The notes beneath the pieces were generated by a model, which was not told the origin of the DNA, made no database searches, and saw nothing but the letters and a program-made list of their open reading frames with translations. The position numbers and the translations under genes are program-made. Shown one piece after another: positions 8,186-17,385 of a stretch of 48,448 nt of DNA. This stretch comes from Pseudomonas frederiksbergensis (GTDB lineage Bacteria > Pseudomonadota > Gammaproteobacteria > Pseudomonadales > Pseudomonadaceae), in NCBI RefSeq assembly GCF_003732705.1, contig NZ_MOBR01000030.1:1-48448 (forward strand), written 5' to 3'. The stretch's first letter is position 1. Each line of letters begins with the position of its first letter.

Positions 8186-8280
8186 CTGTAGGAGCGAGGC
8201 TTGCCCGCGAAAGCGTCGGTACATTCAACATTTATGCTGACTGACACGCCGCCTTCGCGGGCAAGCCTCGCTCCTACAGG
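8186..8280. repeat. REP pair, GTAGGAGCGAGG type
   Basis: Two inverted REP arms (TGTAGGAGCGAGGCTTGCCC and its complement ending in CTCCTACAG) are joined by a central TGCTGACTGACACG stretch. It is a complete, well-conserved element just downstream of the trhA stop codon and probably forms the 3' end of that message. Confidence 0.88.
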
Positions 8281-8292
8281 ACGCATTATCGT

Positions 8293-8910
8293 TTAGAGGA
8301 CGTAAAACAAAATCGCCACAAAATGCAGCAAACTCCCCGCAATCACGAACAAATGCCAGATCCCATGGGCATGCCGCAACCGATGGTCGAGGGCAAAAAA
8401 GATAATCCCCACGGTGTACAACACCCCGCCCGACGCCAGCCAGGCGAAGCCAGTCGCGCCCAGTGCCGCAAGCAGCGGTTTGACCGCCACCAGCACAATC
8501 CAGCCCATCACCGCGTAGATCACGATCGACAGAATCCGCGCTTCCGAACGCGGCTTGATCTCTTGCAGAATGCCGATCAGCGCCAGCCCCCAGACAATCC
8601 CGAACAACGTCCAGCCCCATGGCCCGCGCAGGGTCACCAGGCAGAACGGCGTGTAGCTGCCGGCGATCAGCAGATAGATCGAAAAGTGATCAACCTTCTG
8701 CATGATCTCTTTCTTGCGCCCGCGCACGCTGTGGTACACGGTCGAGGCGCTGTAGAGCACCATCAAGGTGAAACCGTAAATCGCCACGCTGACAATCTTC
8801 CACGGGCTGCCGTCCATGCTGGCGATCACCAGCATCCACACCACCCCAACCGTCGCCGCCACCGCCCCGACCAAATGCGTCCAGGCGTTCAATCGTTCCC
8901 CGTGATACAT
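8293..8910 (-). CDS. trhA: hemolysin III family membrane protein (TrhA/YqfA)
   Basis: A 205-residue polytopic inner-membrane protein of the hemolysin III / PAQR-like family. About seven hydrophobic segments are visible, with the family histidines in ERLNAWTHLVG near the start, STVYHSV in the third segment and RHAHGIWHLFV near the C-terminus. Members are implicated in membrane lipid homeostasis; the haemolysin name is historical. Length is normal for the family. GAGGGAAG lies upstream of the ATG. The gene is divergent from mdcR with no evident functional link. Confidence 0.88.
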   Translation of the reverse strand: MYHGERLNAWTHLVGAVAATVGVVWMLVIASMDGSPWKIVSVAIYGFTLMVLYSASTVYHSVRGRKKEIMQKVDHFSIYLLIAGSYTPFCLVTLRGPWGWTLFGIVWGLALIGILQEIKPRSEARILSIVIYAVMGWIVLVAVKPLLAALGATGFAWLASGGVLYTVGIIFFALDHRLRHAHGIWHLFVIAGSLLHFVAILFYVL

Positions 8911-9038
8911 GAATCGCTTCCCTCAAAATTCGTTACAACATGGCGCAAGGCTCAGGCCTTGAGACTAAAAGCGCAATGTTTCAGGACACATATCTCCCTG
9001 CCGTGCACAATCAGGTCATTCCAAAAAGAGTCCGCGCG

Positions 9039-9959
9039 ATGCTGATCGACGAAGAGTTGACCCTGAAAAAACTCGAGGTGTTCCTGGCCTTCATGCGCAC
9101 CGGCAACCTGGCCCGTGCCGCCGCGGAGTTGCAGACCAGCAATGTCAGCGTGCACCGTGCCATTCATTCCCTGGAAAGTGCCCTGCGTTGTCCGTTGTTC
9201 AAGCATGAAGGACGCAACCTGACGCCGCTGGAAAGCGCTTACGTGTTGGAAGAACGGGCGCAGAAGTTGATTCAGGACGTGGTCGAAAGCGTGCGCCTGA
9301 CCCGCGAAGCTGCCGGGTTCTCGGCGGAACGCTTCAAGCTCGGCTCACTGTATTCGCTGACGGTGAAGACCGTGCCGCAGTTGATCATGGGCCTGAAAAT
9401 CCGCCGCAGCGAACTCAACATCGACCTGATCCTCGGCTCGAACATTGACCTGCTCTACAAACTCAAGAATATGGAAGTCGACGCGATCCTCGTGTCGCTG
9501 GACGACAGCGTCAACGACCCGGATTGCGAGCACATTCAGCTGTTCTCCGATGACATCTTCCTCGCCACCCCGGCGGATTCGAAGTTTGCCCAACGGGCGG
9601 AAGTCGACCTCGCGGAAGTGCGCGACGAAACCTTCATCACCCTGACCCAGGGCTTCGCCACGCACCAGGACGGGATCCGGGTGTTCAAGCAGGCGGGGTT
9701 CGAGCCGAAAGTGGCGATGCAGGTCAACGACATCTTCACCCTGCTGAGCATGGTCAGCTCGGGGGTGGGTTATGCGTTGCTGCCGGGCAGGATTGCGGCG
9801 GTGTATGAGAACCGGGTGAAACTGATTCCGTTGCAGGAAAAGTACCGGTTGCAGCAGCACATTGGCGTGGTGTTCTTGAAGGCCAAGGAGCGTGATCCGA
9901 ATCTGCTGGCGTTGCTGGCCGAGTGTCGGATGTATGCCAATCGCAATACCTCCACCTGA
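9039..9959 (+). CDS. mdcR: LysR-family regulator of malonate decarboxylase
   Basis: A 306-residue LysR-type regulator. The winged helix-turn-helix (LKKLEVFLAFMRTGNLARAA, then SNVSVHRAIHSLE) is followed by an effector-binding domain from about residue 90. MdcR proteins activate malonate decarboxylase genes in response to malonate. Position supports the name: mdcR lies at the 3' end of the mdc operon in convergent orientation, as in other pseudomonads. I start at 9039 (AAAGAG eight bases upstream) rather than the ATG at 8940, which would add 33 unrelated residues. A TCGTTAC half-site at 8930-8936 matches one arm of the mdcA palindrome. The stop codon TGA overlaps the start of a REP element. Confidence 0.87.
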   Translation: MLIDEELTLKKLEVFLAFMRTGNLARAAAELQTSNVSVHRAIHSLESALRCPLFKHEGRNLTPLESAYVLEERAQKLIQDVVESVRLTREAAGFSAERFKLGSLYSLTVKTVPQLIMGLKIRRSELNIDLILGSNIDLLYKLKNMEVDAILVSLDDSVNDPDCEHIQLFSDDIFLATPADSKFAQRAEVDLAEVRDETFITLTQGFATHQDGIRVFKQAGFEPKVAMQVNDIFTLLSMVSSGVGYALLPGRIAAVYENRVKLIPLQEKYRLQQHIGVVFLKAKERDPNLLALLAECRMYANRNTST

Positions 9960-10068
9960 TCGTTCCCACGCTCCGCGTGGGAATGCAGCCCGGGACGCTC
10001 CGCGTCCCTACTCAAGCGTGACGCAGAGCGTCACAGGAGGCATTCCCACGCGGAGCGTGGGAACGATC
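9958..10068. repeat. REP/BIME, GTTCCCACG type, between convergent genes
   Basis: The element spans GATCGTTCCCACG to CGTGGGAACGATC with an inner CGTGACGC..GCGTCAC pair. Its first bases form part of the mdcR stop codon, and it ends 13 bp before the mdcM stop. It lies between the convergent ends of mdcR and mdcM and can separate their transcripts. Confidence 0.9.
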
Positions 10069-10081
10069 ATTAAATCCCGAC

Positions 10082-10846
10082 TTAACCCACAATCCCGCGA
10101 ACAATGAAGTACAACAACGAAGGCCCAAGCAGACAGCCCAGCCCGGTATGAAACGTCGCGGTCAACGCGCCATAAGGCACCAACCGCCGATCCGTCGCCG
10201 CCAGCCCCGCCGTCACGCCGCTGACCGTACCAGCCAACCCACCAAACACCATCGCCGAACGCGGGTTATCCAGGCCCATCCATTTCGCCGCCATCGGTGT
10301 ACCCACCATCACCAGAATCGCCTTGATCAACCCGGTGGCAATCGACAACGCCACCACATCCGAACTGGCACCAATCGCCGCCCCGGTCACCGGCCCGACG
10401 ATGTACGTCACCGCGCCCGCGCCAATGGTGGTCATGCTGATCGCATCGCGATAGCCGAACGCCCAGGCAATGCTCGCGCCGACAATAAACGGCAGCACCG
10501 TACCCAGCAGCAGCGCAATCGCGCCGACCAACCCGGCCTTTTTCGCTTCGGTGGCTTGCACTTCGAACGCGGTGGCGACGATGGCAAAGTCCCGCAGCAT
10601 GGCGCCACCCATCAAACCGATACCGGAGAACAGCGACAAGTCCGCCAGGCCTTTTTGCCCGCCGGTCATGGTGCCGCCGACCCAGGCCAGTACCAGGCCG
10701 ATGACGATGGCAATCGCCGAGCCATGAATCCGCCCGTAAGTCAGGCGTTTGGACAACACCACCGACACCCACATGATGATGCCGACAAACGCGAACGCGG
10801 TGACCAGACCATTCGCGGTCAGGCCTTTATCAATGAGTTCCCACAT
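10082..10846 (-). CDS. mdcM: malonate transporter subunit MdcM (MadM family)
   Basis: A 254-residue inner-membrane protein with about eight hydrophobic segments, rich in glycine (GGAMLRDFAIV, GAGAVTYIVGPVTGAAIGASSD). It belongs to the MadM family, which with MadL/MdcL forms a cation-coupled malonate uptake system. It is the last gene of the operon and begins one base after the mdcL stop codon, so the two are translationally coupled. Family name and partnership are established; the coupling ion is not visible here. Confidence 0.92.
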   Translation of the reverse strand: MWELIDKGLTANGLVTAFAFVGIIMWVSVVLSKRLTYGRIHGSAIAIVIGLVLAWVGGTMTGGQKGLADLSLFSGIGLMGGAMLRDFAIVATAFEVQATEAKKAGLVGAIALLLGTVLPFIVGASIAWAFGYRDAISMTTIGAGAVTYIVGPVTGAAIGASSDVVALSIATGLIKAILVMVGTPMAAKWMGLDNPRSAMVFGGLAGTVSGVTAGLAATDRRLVPYGALTATFHTGLGCLLGPSLLYFIVRGIVG

Positions 10847-10847
10847 A

Positions 10848-11264
10848 TCAGCGGCCTCCTACTGGCGTGCCGACCGGCGTCACTTGCGCCGGTTCATCGG
10901 GCAGTGGCTCGCCTTTGTGGGTCCGGCTGATCAGGGCAATGGTGCAGCCGCAAATCACCACCGAACCGATGGCCGCCAGCACCGCGACCGGGCCGCCGTG
11001 CAAGGCAGTCACAACGTTTTGTTGCGCTGCCATCGCCACCACCACCGGAATGTACATCGCGCCCCAGAAGCCGACGCCCATCTCGCAATCCTTGGTCATA
11101 CCGCCGCGCTTTTGCATGTAGAGCCGCGCGCAGATCAACAGGATCATCGCGATCCCGACCCCGCCGACGTTGGACTTCACGCCCAACAACATGCCCAGGG
11201 CATCGCCCATGATCACCCCTGCCAGCGTACAGATCGCCAACAGCGCCACACCGTAAATAATCAT
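10848..11264 (-). CDS. mdcL: malonate transporter subunit MdcL (MadL family)
   Basis: A 138-residue membrane protein with four hydrophobic segments: about 2-24, 33-50, 64-82 and 90-110, with CEMGVGFWGAMYIPVVVAM in the third. It is the small partner of MdcM in malonate uptake. The chosen start (MIIYGVALL, 11264) is where the first membrane segment begins; an in-frame upstream start at 11402 would lie inside mdcH. A hydrophilic tail of about 25 residues ends the protein. The 67-bp gap to mdcH is the only sizeable gap inside the operon. Confidence 0.92.
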   Translation of the reverse strand: MIIYGVALLAICTLAGVIMGDALGMLLGVKSNVGGVGIAMILLICARLYMQKRGGMTKDCEMGVGFWGAMYIPVVVAMAAQQNVVTALHGGPVAVLAAIGSVVICGCTIALISRTHKGEPLPDEPAQVTPVGTPVGGR

Positions 11265-11331
11265 TGTTGTAGTCCTCAAAGTGCATCGTCGAAGTTGTTG
11301 TTTTTGTGCTTCGCAAGCCTGAGTCGGTGTT

Positions 11332-12243
11332 CTAGGGTTGGCGGCTTCCCTCCTCACGCAACAGCGCTTGCAAGGTGTCCAGCCGCGCACCGTCGAAGGC
11401 AATCACGGTGCCCTGCTCGAACACCCGGCGCGCCAGCCCGGTTAACACCGCACCGGGCGGCAGTTCGATTTGCAGACGCACGCCGCGCTCGTAAGCGCTT
11501 TGCACCGTGCCGCGCCAATCGACGACGCGGCACATGTTGAAAGCGAGGTCATCGCGCAGGGCTTCAAGGTTGACGATGGGCCGGGCGCGACTGCCGCTCA
11601 GGTAGCCCATCGTTGGGGTTTTCAGGGTCACTGTGGCGAAGGCTTCTGCCAGGGTTTTGGCTGGAGCATCCAATAAAGGACAGTGCGACGGCACGCTGAC
11701 GGCCAGGCGTTTGGCCAGACCTGCGCCGTGACCTTTCGCCAACTGCGCCACGGCTTTCATCGCGTCGTCGCTGCCGGCAATCACCACCTGGTTATCGGCG
11801 TTGATATTGGCCAGGTACACCGGCGTTTCGACGCTGTGAACCTGCGCGAGCAACTGTTCGACTGTGGATAAATCGAGACCGATGATCGCGGTCATGCCGT
11901 AGCCCTGTGGATAAGCCTGTTGCATCAGCTCACCCCGCAGGCTGACCAGATGCAGCGCATCGCTGAACCCCAAAGCGCCGGCGACCACCGCTGCCGGATA
12001 GGCACCGATCGACAATCCCGCCACGTAATCCGCTGGCTCCTGCAATTGCCGTGAAGCCGCGACCCCGGCGATCAGCAGGCACAGCTGCACCGCCCTCGTC
12101 GACTTCAATGCTTCTGCCGAATCCAGCAACAACGCGTCTTCACCGAGGACGTCACTCGCCTCAACTACCGTTTCCCGAGGCAAACGATGGAGCATGCCCG
12201 GCTGCTGCGCGCCCTGGCCCGGGAACACCAACAGGCTGCTCAC
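11332..12243 (-). CDS. mdcH: malonate decarboxylase subunit epsilon, malonyl-CoA:ACP transacylase
   Basis: MdcH loads malonyl groups on the carrier protein from malonyl-CoA to prime the enzyme. The 303-residue protein has the FabD fold: oxyanion motif FPGQGAQQPGM at residues 7-17, nucleophile S78 in GLSIGA, and a later VPSHCPLLD stretch with the catalytic histidine. Translation most likely begins at GTG 12243, which overlaps the TGA of mdcG in a GTGA arrangement. A start further upstream (12285) would add 14 non-family residues inside mdcG. Confidence 0.92.
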   Translation of the reverse strand: MSSLLVFPGQGAQQPGMLHRLPRETVVEASDVLGEDALLLDSAEALKSTRAVQLCLLIAGVAASRQLQEPADYVAGLSIGAYPAAVVAGALGFSDALHLVSLRGELMQQAYPQGYGMTAIIGLDLSTVEQLLAQVHSVETPVYLANINADNQVVIAGSDDAMKAVAQLAKGHGAGLAKRLAVSVPSHCPLLDAPAKTLAEAFATVTLKTPTMGYLSGSRARPIVNLEALRDDLAFNMCRVVDWRGTVQSAYERGVRLQIELPPGAVLTGLARRVFEQGTVIAFDGARLDTLQALLREEGSRQP

Positions 12244-12860
12244 GCTGCTTGCTCCTGAGGGTTCCACGGATCCAGCACCAGACAAGCTTCAGTAGCGTTT
12301 TTCAGCAGGACTCGCCGCGCAGGGCCGGCCCATTCGCGCAGGGCGATGGCACCGGAAGGCGTCTGCAACTGCATGTCCACTTGGCACGCAGCCGTATCAA
12401 AAATCTTCACCAGTTCCTGAGCCTGTACGCGACTCAAGGGTTGCGGTGTGCGCAGGATCAAGTCGAGATCGCTGCGCTCATGCAATGCCCGGACACCGCT
12501 GGCCAATTCAAAACCGGCGCTGCCGCTGATGCCCCAGACGAAACCGCAAGCATCCAGCATCGCCCGCAGTTGAGTCAGGGCACGTAATGCGGGTAGATCC
12601 CGATCAATCGAGGCATGACAAAGGTCTTCCGGTTTGACCCGACGCTGAATCGCCTCGACTGACATCACCGTCGCAAACCGCTGCTCACGCAACGGCCCGC
12701 GCACGCCCACGGCAATCTGACCCGCCGCGCACAATTCACGCCGCACGACCACCGGTTGGCCAGCGCCAATGGACTCAATCGCCCACAACGGCGCGTCGGC
12801 AGGCATCTGCTCCGGGGTCATGCCCCAGAGCAGGTCGTGGGCCAGAAACGTGTTCACCAC
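12240..12860 (-). CDS. mdcG: phosphoribosyl-dephospho-CoA transferase (holo-ACP synthase)
   Basis: MdcG transfers the 2'-(5''-triphosphoribosyl)-3'-dephospho-CoA prosthetic group to the serine of MdcC, making holo-carrier protein. The 206-residue protein shows a nucleotidyltransferase-like active site: GSAGFELASG at residues 113-122 followed by S130-D-L-D with aspartates D131 and D133, matching the essential aspartate pair of the family. It overlaps mdcE by 7 bp and mdcH by 4 bp, so it is translationally coupled on both sides. Confidence 0.93.
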   Translation of the reverse strand: MVNTFLAHDLLWGMTPEQMPADAPLWAIESIGAGQPVVVRRELCAAGQIAVGVRGPLREQRFATVMSVEAIQRRVKPEDLCHASIDRDLPALRALTQLRAMLDACGFVWGISGSAGFELASGVRALHERSDLDLILRTPQPLSRVQAQELVKIFDTAACQVDMQLQTPSGAIALREWAGPARRVLLKNATEACLVLDPWNPQEQAA

Positions 12861-13642
12861 TGCGCGCTCAACAGTTCGCGAACCTTGCTCGACGCGGCGC
12901 GGTTACTGGCGCCCAAGCGGCTGCTCAGATCGCGCCCCTTGGCGGCGACATCACTGATTGCCAGGCTCAGGCATTCAGTCACGCGGGTAAGATCCTGCGC
13001 CGTCGGCTGTTCAATCTGTTCCACCGACAAGGTTTCCCAGAGCAAACCGAGGCTGGCATAGCTTTCGATGTCATACGCCATCGGCGGCACGCTGGCGGCC
13101 AGTGCTTCCAGTTCTTCAACACTGCGCAGGGTTACTCGCGCCGCCGAGGCCTTGCCCATGGCGTGAACCATTACGCCCGGATCACGCAGGGCGATCAGCC
13201 GATTGGCTTGATAGCCGTGAGCGAGAAACGCCCCGGACATGGCCTTGCCCACCAGCAGACCGATTACCGCGTGGCCGGCCAGTCGAGCGCGAGCATAACT
13301 GTCCGCCGCACCGGCCAATGCCTGATGAATACCGAGTGCTTCTTCACGGCGACCATAGGCCTGGCTCGGTACATCGACGATGGCGATCAAGGCACGCTTC
13401 TGCGATTTGTCGCTGTCGGCCGCAATGACTTCATCGACGGCTTTGGCCAAACCCCAACCTTCCAGCAATCCAACCTCGCCATTACGGGCACGGGCAAAGC
13501 GGTTGTCGGGATCAGTCACCACCGCGATAAATCGCACAGGTTGATCACCCAATACACCGTCCGCCACCTTCAACGAAGCAGGCAAACCTTCGACCGGTTT
13601 CGCACCGGTACTCAAGGCGTTGAACCAGTTCAAACCTCTCAT
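12854..13642 (-). CDS. mdcE: malonate decarboxylase subunit gamma
   Basis: MdcE pairs with MdcD to decarboxylate malonyl-S-ACP to acetyl-S-ACP and CO2. The 262-residue protein has the crotonase/carboxyltransferase fold of biotin-independent decarboxylase gamma subunits, with LVGKAMSGAFLAHGYQANRLIALRD as recognisable family sequence near residue 130. It begins inside the end of mdcD (4-bp overlap) and overlaps mdcG by 7 bp. Length is normal. Confidence 0.93.
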   Translation of the reverse strand: MRGLNWFNALSTGAKPVEGLPASLKVADGVLGDQPVRFIAVVTDPDNRFARARNGEVGLLEGWGLAKAVDEVIAADSDKSQKRALIAIVDVPSQAYGRREEALGIHQALAGAADSYARARLAGHAVIGLLVGKAMSGAFLAHGYQANRLIALRDPGVMVHAMGKASAARVTLRSVEELEALAASVPPMAYDIESYASLGLLWETLSVEQIEQPTAQDLTRVTECLSLAISDVAAKGRDLSSRLGASNRAASSKVRELLSAQW

Positions 13643-14493
13643 GAGCGCTCTCCTTGATACAGATCGCGAACCACCGACGGCTCGATTTGCGGCTCAGCAT
13701 CCAGCCGCGCCAAGCGCTCTAAAAACAACCCGGCCTGTTGGCTACGCTGTTGCGCCGGCAAACCTTGCTTGAGCAATTCACTGACCTGCTGCTGAATCTG
13801 CGCCACGTCATCGGCGACGTAACGATCCACCAAACCACTGGCAAACCGCTGCTCGCCCCCGGTCAGGCTCCAGATGAAAGGACGATCCCGCGAATCGTAT
13901 TCCTCAAGCCCCGCTTCCTGCTCGATCACTTGCGGGCCGTTGAGGCCAAGCCGTGCTTCCTGAGTCACCAGCAAATAACTGCACAACCCGGCGGCAATCG
14001 ACATGCCGCCAAAGCAACCGACACTGCCAGCCACGACGCCAACCACTGGCTGGTACTGACGCAGATCGACAATCGCCGCATGGATATCGGCAATCGCCGC
14101 GAGCCCGAGGTTGGCTTCCTGCAAGCGCACGCCACCGGTTTCCAGCAGCAGCACGGCGCGAGTCGGAATGCCTTTGCGGTTGTCTTCAGCCGCCAGTTCC
14201 AGCGCACCGGCCATCTTCGCGCCGCCGACTTCGCCGAGGCTGCCGCCCTGAAACGAACCTTCAATCGCGGCGATCACTACCGGCAAACCACCGATGCTGC
14301 CCTTGGCGATCACCACGCCGTCATCCGCTTGCGGCACCACGCCCTGACGCGACAGCCACGGCGACATGATTCGTTGAAACGGGTCGAGCAATTCGCGGAA
14401 GGTGCCGGCGTCGAGCAAGGCTTTCGCTCGTTGCCGCGCGCCGAGTTCGACGAAGCTGCGTCTTTGTAGGGATGGCTGGAGGAGATCAGTCAT
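13639..14493 (-). CDS. mdcD: malonate decarboxylase subunit beta
   Basis: MdcD is the carboxyltransferase-like beta subunit that forms the decarboxylase active site with MdcE. The 284-residue protein starts at MTDLLQPSLQRRSFVELGARQRA (14493), overlapping mdcC by 8 bp. It has the glycine-rich oxyanion-type stretch VGVVAGSVGCFGGMSIAAG near residue 155, as in AccD-like subunits. The upstream in-frame ATG (14610) lies within mdcC and is rejected. No zinc-finger cysteines are present, consistent with the mdc branch rather than AccD. Confidence 0.93.
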   Translation of the reverse strand: MTDLLQPSLQRRSFVELGARQRAKALLDAGTFRELLDPFQRIMSPWLSRQGVVPQADDGVVIAKGSIGGLPVVIAAIEGSFQGGSLGEVGGAKMAGALELAAEDNRKGIPTRAVLLLETGGVRLQEANLGLAAIADIHAAIVDLRQYQPVVGVVAGSVGCFGGMSIAAGLCSYLLVTQEARLGLNGPQVIEQEAGLEEYDSRDRPFIWSLTGGEQRFASGLVDRYVADDVAQIQQQVSELLKQGLPAQQRSQQAGLFLERLARLDAEPQIEPSVVRDLYQGERS

Positions 14494-14785
14494 GGCCAAT
14501 CTCCTCAAAGCCTTGTTCCAGACGCAAGCGCACCACGCCCGGCGTCGCCCCGAAATCATGAATATCAATCGCCATCGCTGGCGGCGTTTGCCCATCAAAC
14601 ATCCGCGCAAACAGATGCTGCCAGCGCTGTTCCGCGCCGTTGACCGAGGTCTGTACCTGGATGGTCAACTTGCCAGCCACACCCGGTTCGATCAGCACTT
14701 CCAGATCGCCCGAGCCAACACAGCCCACCAGCGTCCGGCCCCGGGGCGGCTGCCCGGCGGGGAATTCAAAGGATAAGGTTTCCAT
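14486..14785 (-). CDS. mdcC: malonate decarboxylase acyl carrier protein (delta subunit)
   Basis: A 99-residue carrier protein that holds the acetyl/malonyl thioester on a dephospho-CoA-derived arm. The attachment serine is S25, in GSGDLEVL, the same position as in the characterised Klebsiella protein (from memory). It is not homologous in motif to fatty acid ACP, which carries DSL. Its start overlaps the mdcB stop codon and its end overlaps mdcD, showing tight coupling. Confidence 0.93.
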   Translation of the reverse strand: METLSFEFPAGQPPRGRTLVGCVGSGDLEVLIEPGVAGKLTIQVQTSVNGAEQRWQHLFARMFDGQTPPAMAIDIHDFGATPGVVRLRLEQGFEEIGHD

Positions 14786-15636
14786 CAGAAAGCTCCGGAT
14801 TCGATGCGGTCGATGAACAGGCAGGCGGCGAGCAAGTCGGCAGCGCCGCCGGGCGAGGCGTTCAACGCGATGAGTTGTTCATCCAGTTCATGCAAGCGGC
14901 GGCGACCGCCGAGGCTGGCACTGCCGCCCGCGTCGAGTACGGCTTGGGCACCGAGTTGCATGGTTTGCAGGCCTTGTTCGCCAGCGCGGTAGAGCACGCA
15001 GGTGTCGGCCAGTCGGGTCATGATCGCCAACAAGGCGTCGAGGCGAGCGTTTTGTTCGCCATGGCCCAAGGCACGGCTGCGTTTGAGTTGAGGCAGTGCG
15101 CGTTGCAGGACGGAAGGAAAGCCGAGTTGTGCTTCTTCACGAGCACCGCGTGCGCCGTAGCGTTGCGCGACTTGGGCGCCGTGGCTGAGCGGGCGAGGAG
15201 CGTAACGGTCGTCGAGCAACGCCAAACGGGCAGCGCACAAAGTGACGGCGCTCGCGTTAGTGTTTTCAAGGGCGGCGGCAGCGACCAACAGGCCCAGCGC
15301 CCAAATCGCGCCGCGATGAGTATTCACGCCGCTGGTGGTGGCGAGCATCGCTTGCTCCCCGTCCCGGCCAATGCGCCCGAGGGCTTCGCGCAGCGGCAAA
15401 CCGACGTCGCCGAACTGGATGGCCGCTTCCGCCATTTCCTTGAACGCCGGCCACAACGACAACGCCGAAGCGTGCATCAAGCCCAGGTGCAAATCGGTGT
15501 GCGCGCCATTGCCGCGACGGTCCACCAGCGCCGGTTTAGGCGACAGGTCCGCTTCGTCGATCAGCGCGTCCACCGCCAAATCCGCCAGCCGATCGGCCAG
15601 GGTCAGTGTTTTGGGTTGCAGGTTAAGTGCGTGCAT
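14785..15636 (-). CDS. mdcB: triphosphoribosyl-dephospho-CoA synthase
   Basis: MdcB makes the prosthetic-group precursor from dephospho-CoA and ATP, releasing adenine. The 283-residue protein belongs to the CitG/MdcB family: conserved EADLSPKPALVDRRGNGAH near residues 33-51 and the LATTSGVNTHRGAIW motif near residue 100. It starts directly after the mdcA stop codon and overlaps mdcC by one base. Its product is used by MdcG. Length is normal for the family. Confidence 0.93.
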   Translation of the reverse strand: MHALNLQPKTLTLADRLADLAVDALIDEADLSPKPALVDRRGNGAHTDLHLGLMHASALSLWPAFKEMAEAAIQFGDVGLPLREALGRIGRDGEQAMLATTSGVNTHRGAIWALGLLVAAAALENTNASAVTLCAARLALLDDRYAPRPLSHGAQVAQRYGARGAREEAQLGFPSVLQRALPQLKRSRALGHGEQNARLDALLAIMTRLADTCVLYRAGEQGLQTMQLGAQAVLDAGGSASLGGRRRLHELDEQLIALNASPGGAADLLAACLFIDRIESGAF

Positions 15637-17307
15637 TTACCAGCTCCTGAACTTGGCGGGCGGGTTGTAGAGGCCACCGGACCACTCCACCAGATCGGCC
15701 ACGCTTTTGGCCGCGAGCAATTCGCGGGTGGCGTCGGTGCGGCGGATGCCGAGGTCTTCGGGCAAGGCGATCAAGCCTTCGCGGCGCATACGCGCGGTGT
15801 CTTTCGGGTTGTGGCGCATGCCGATCACGGTGACGCCAGCGACCGCCGCGATCATCGCTTGGCGTTCTTCCAGCGAGCGCGCCTTGTACAAATAGGCGAT
15901 GCCTTCTTCGGTCAGCAGGTGGGTGACGTCGTCGCCGTAGATCATGATCGGCGCCAACGGCATGCCGCTTTTACGCGCCACTTCCACCGCGTCGAGGGTT
16001 TCGACGAAGGTCGGTTTGCCGCCCTCCTGGAACGTCTCGACCATCTGCACCACGAGTTTTTTACCGCGTTCGAGCAAGGCTTCCGGCGCATCGTCGTGAC
16101 GCATGTCGAGCCAGGCCGGGGTGCCGTGGCGGCGACCGCGGGGGTCGTGACCCATGTTCGGCGCGCCACCGAAACCGGCGAGACGTCCGCGAGTCACGGT
16201 GGAGGAATGGCCGTCGCCATCGACTTGTAGGGTCGCGCCGATAAACAGGTCCACCGCGTACTGCCCGGCCAATTGGCAGAACATGCGGTTGGAGCGCAGC
16301 GAGCCGTCGCGGCCAGTGAAGAACACGTCCGGCCGGGCGGCGATGTAGTTTTCCATCCCCAGTTCGGTGCCGAAGCAATGCACGCTTTCGACCCAGCCGC
16401 TTTCGATGGCCGGGATCAGGGTCGGGTGCGGATTAAGGGTCCAGTTGCGGCAGATCTTGCCTTTGAGGCCGAGGGATTCGCCGTAGGTCGGCAGGATCAA
16501 TTCGATGGCCGCGGTGTTGAAACCGATGCCGTGGTTCAGGGACTGGACGTTGTGTTTTTCGTAGATTCCACGAATCGCCATCATCGCCATCAACACATGC
16601 ACAGGCTTGATGTGCCGTGGGTCGCGGGTGAACAGCGGTTCGATGTAGAACGGCTTGTCGGCCACCACCACGAAATCGACCCAGGATGCGGGGATATCGA
16701 CGCGGGGCAGATCGGTGACGTCGTCCACCAGTTGATTGACCTGGACGATGACGATGCCATCGCTGAACGCCGCCGGTTCGATCAATGCGGGCGTGTCTTC
16801 GGTGCTCGGGCCGGTGTAGATGTTGCCGGCGCGGTCGGCCATGAAACCGGCGGAGAGCACGACGTTGGGAATCAGGTCCACCACCAGTCGCGCATAGAGT
16901 TCGATGTAGGTGTGGATCGCGCCGATTTCCAGCAGGCCATCTTCCAGCAACTGGCTGATGCGCAGGCTCTGGGTGCCGGCAAAGGAGAAATCGAGCTTGC
17001 GGGCGATGCCGCGTTCGAACAGATCGAGGTGCTCAGAGCGGCCGACGCTGGGCATGATCATGTGCAAATCGTGCAGCTTCGCGGGGTCAGCCTTGGCCAG
17101 GGAGCGCGACAGGAAATCCGCCTGCTTCTGGTTATTGCCCTCCAGCACCACCCGGTCGCCGGGCAGAATCAACGCCTCCAGCGCCGCGACGATTTTGTCG
17201 GTGGGCAACACCACGCCGTCGGCAAAACCTTTGACCAACTCCAGACGCCGCTGCTTCTCGCTGCGCCGCCGCGTCCATCGCGAGTCGGGGGATATTATTG
17301 TTGTCAT
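15637..17307 (-). CDS. mdcA: malonate decarboxylase subunit alpha (acetyl-S-ACP:malonate ACP transferase)
   Basis: MdcA swaps the acetyl group on the carrier protein for malonate, giving malonyl-S-ACP and free acetate. The 556-residue protein is a family I CoA-transferase-like enzyme with characteristic sequences such as SAGFMADRAGNIYTGPSTED, GIGFNTAAIELILPTYGE and GFGGAPNMGHDPRGRRHG. It is first in the operon. I start at 17307, where GTGGAG lies five bases upstream; the in-frame GTG at 17340 has no ribosome-binding site and adds 11 residues. A perfect palindrome lies about 80 bp upstream and a REP element beyond it. Confidence 0.94.
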   Translation of the reverse strand: MTTIISPDSRWTRRRSEKQRRLELVKGFADGVVLPTDKIVAALEALILPGDRVVLEGNNQKQADFLSRSLAKADPAKLHDLHMIMPSVGRSEHLDLFERGIARKLDFSFAGTQSLRISQLLEDGLLEIGAIHTYIELYARLVVDLIPNVVLSAGFMADRAGNIYTGPSTEDTPALIEPAAFSDGIVIVQVNQLVDDVTDLPRVDIPASWVDFVVVADKPFYIEPLFTRDPRHIKPVHVLMAMMAIRGIYEKHNVQSLNHGIGFNTAAIELILPTYGESLGLKGKICRNWTLNPHPTLIPAIESGWVESVHCFGTELGMENYIAARPDVFFTGRDGSLRSNRMFCQLAGQYAVDLFIGATLQVDGDGHSSTVTRGRLAGFGGAPNMGHDPRGRRHGTPAWLDMRHDDAPEALLERGKKLVVQMVETFQEGGKPTFVETLDAVEVARKSGMPLAPIMIYGDDVTHLLTEEGIAYLYKARSLEERQAMIAAVAGVTVIGMRHNPKDTARMRREGLIALPEDLGIRRTDATRELLAAKSVADLVEWSGGLYNPPAKFRSW

Positions 17308-17385
17308 GACCACTCCACGGGTTCGCTGTCGTGGGGTCACCTTAGGAGGGATTGGGAGTGGGCATCAATCAAGCAGAGTGTCGGA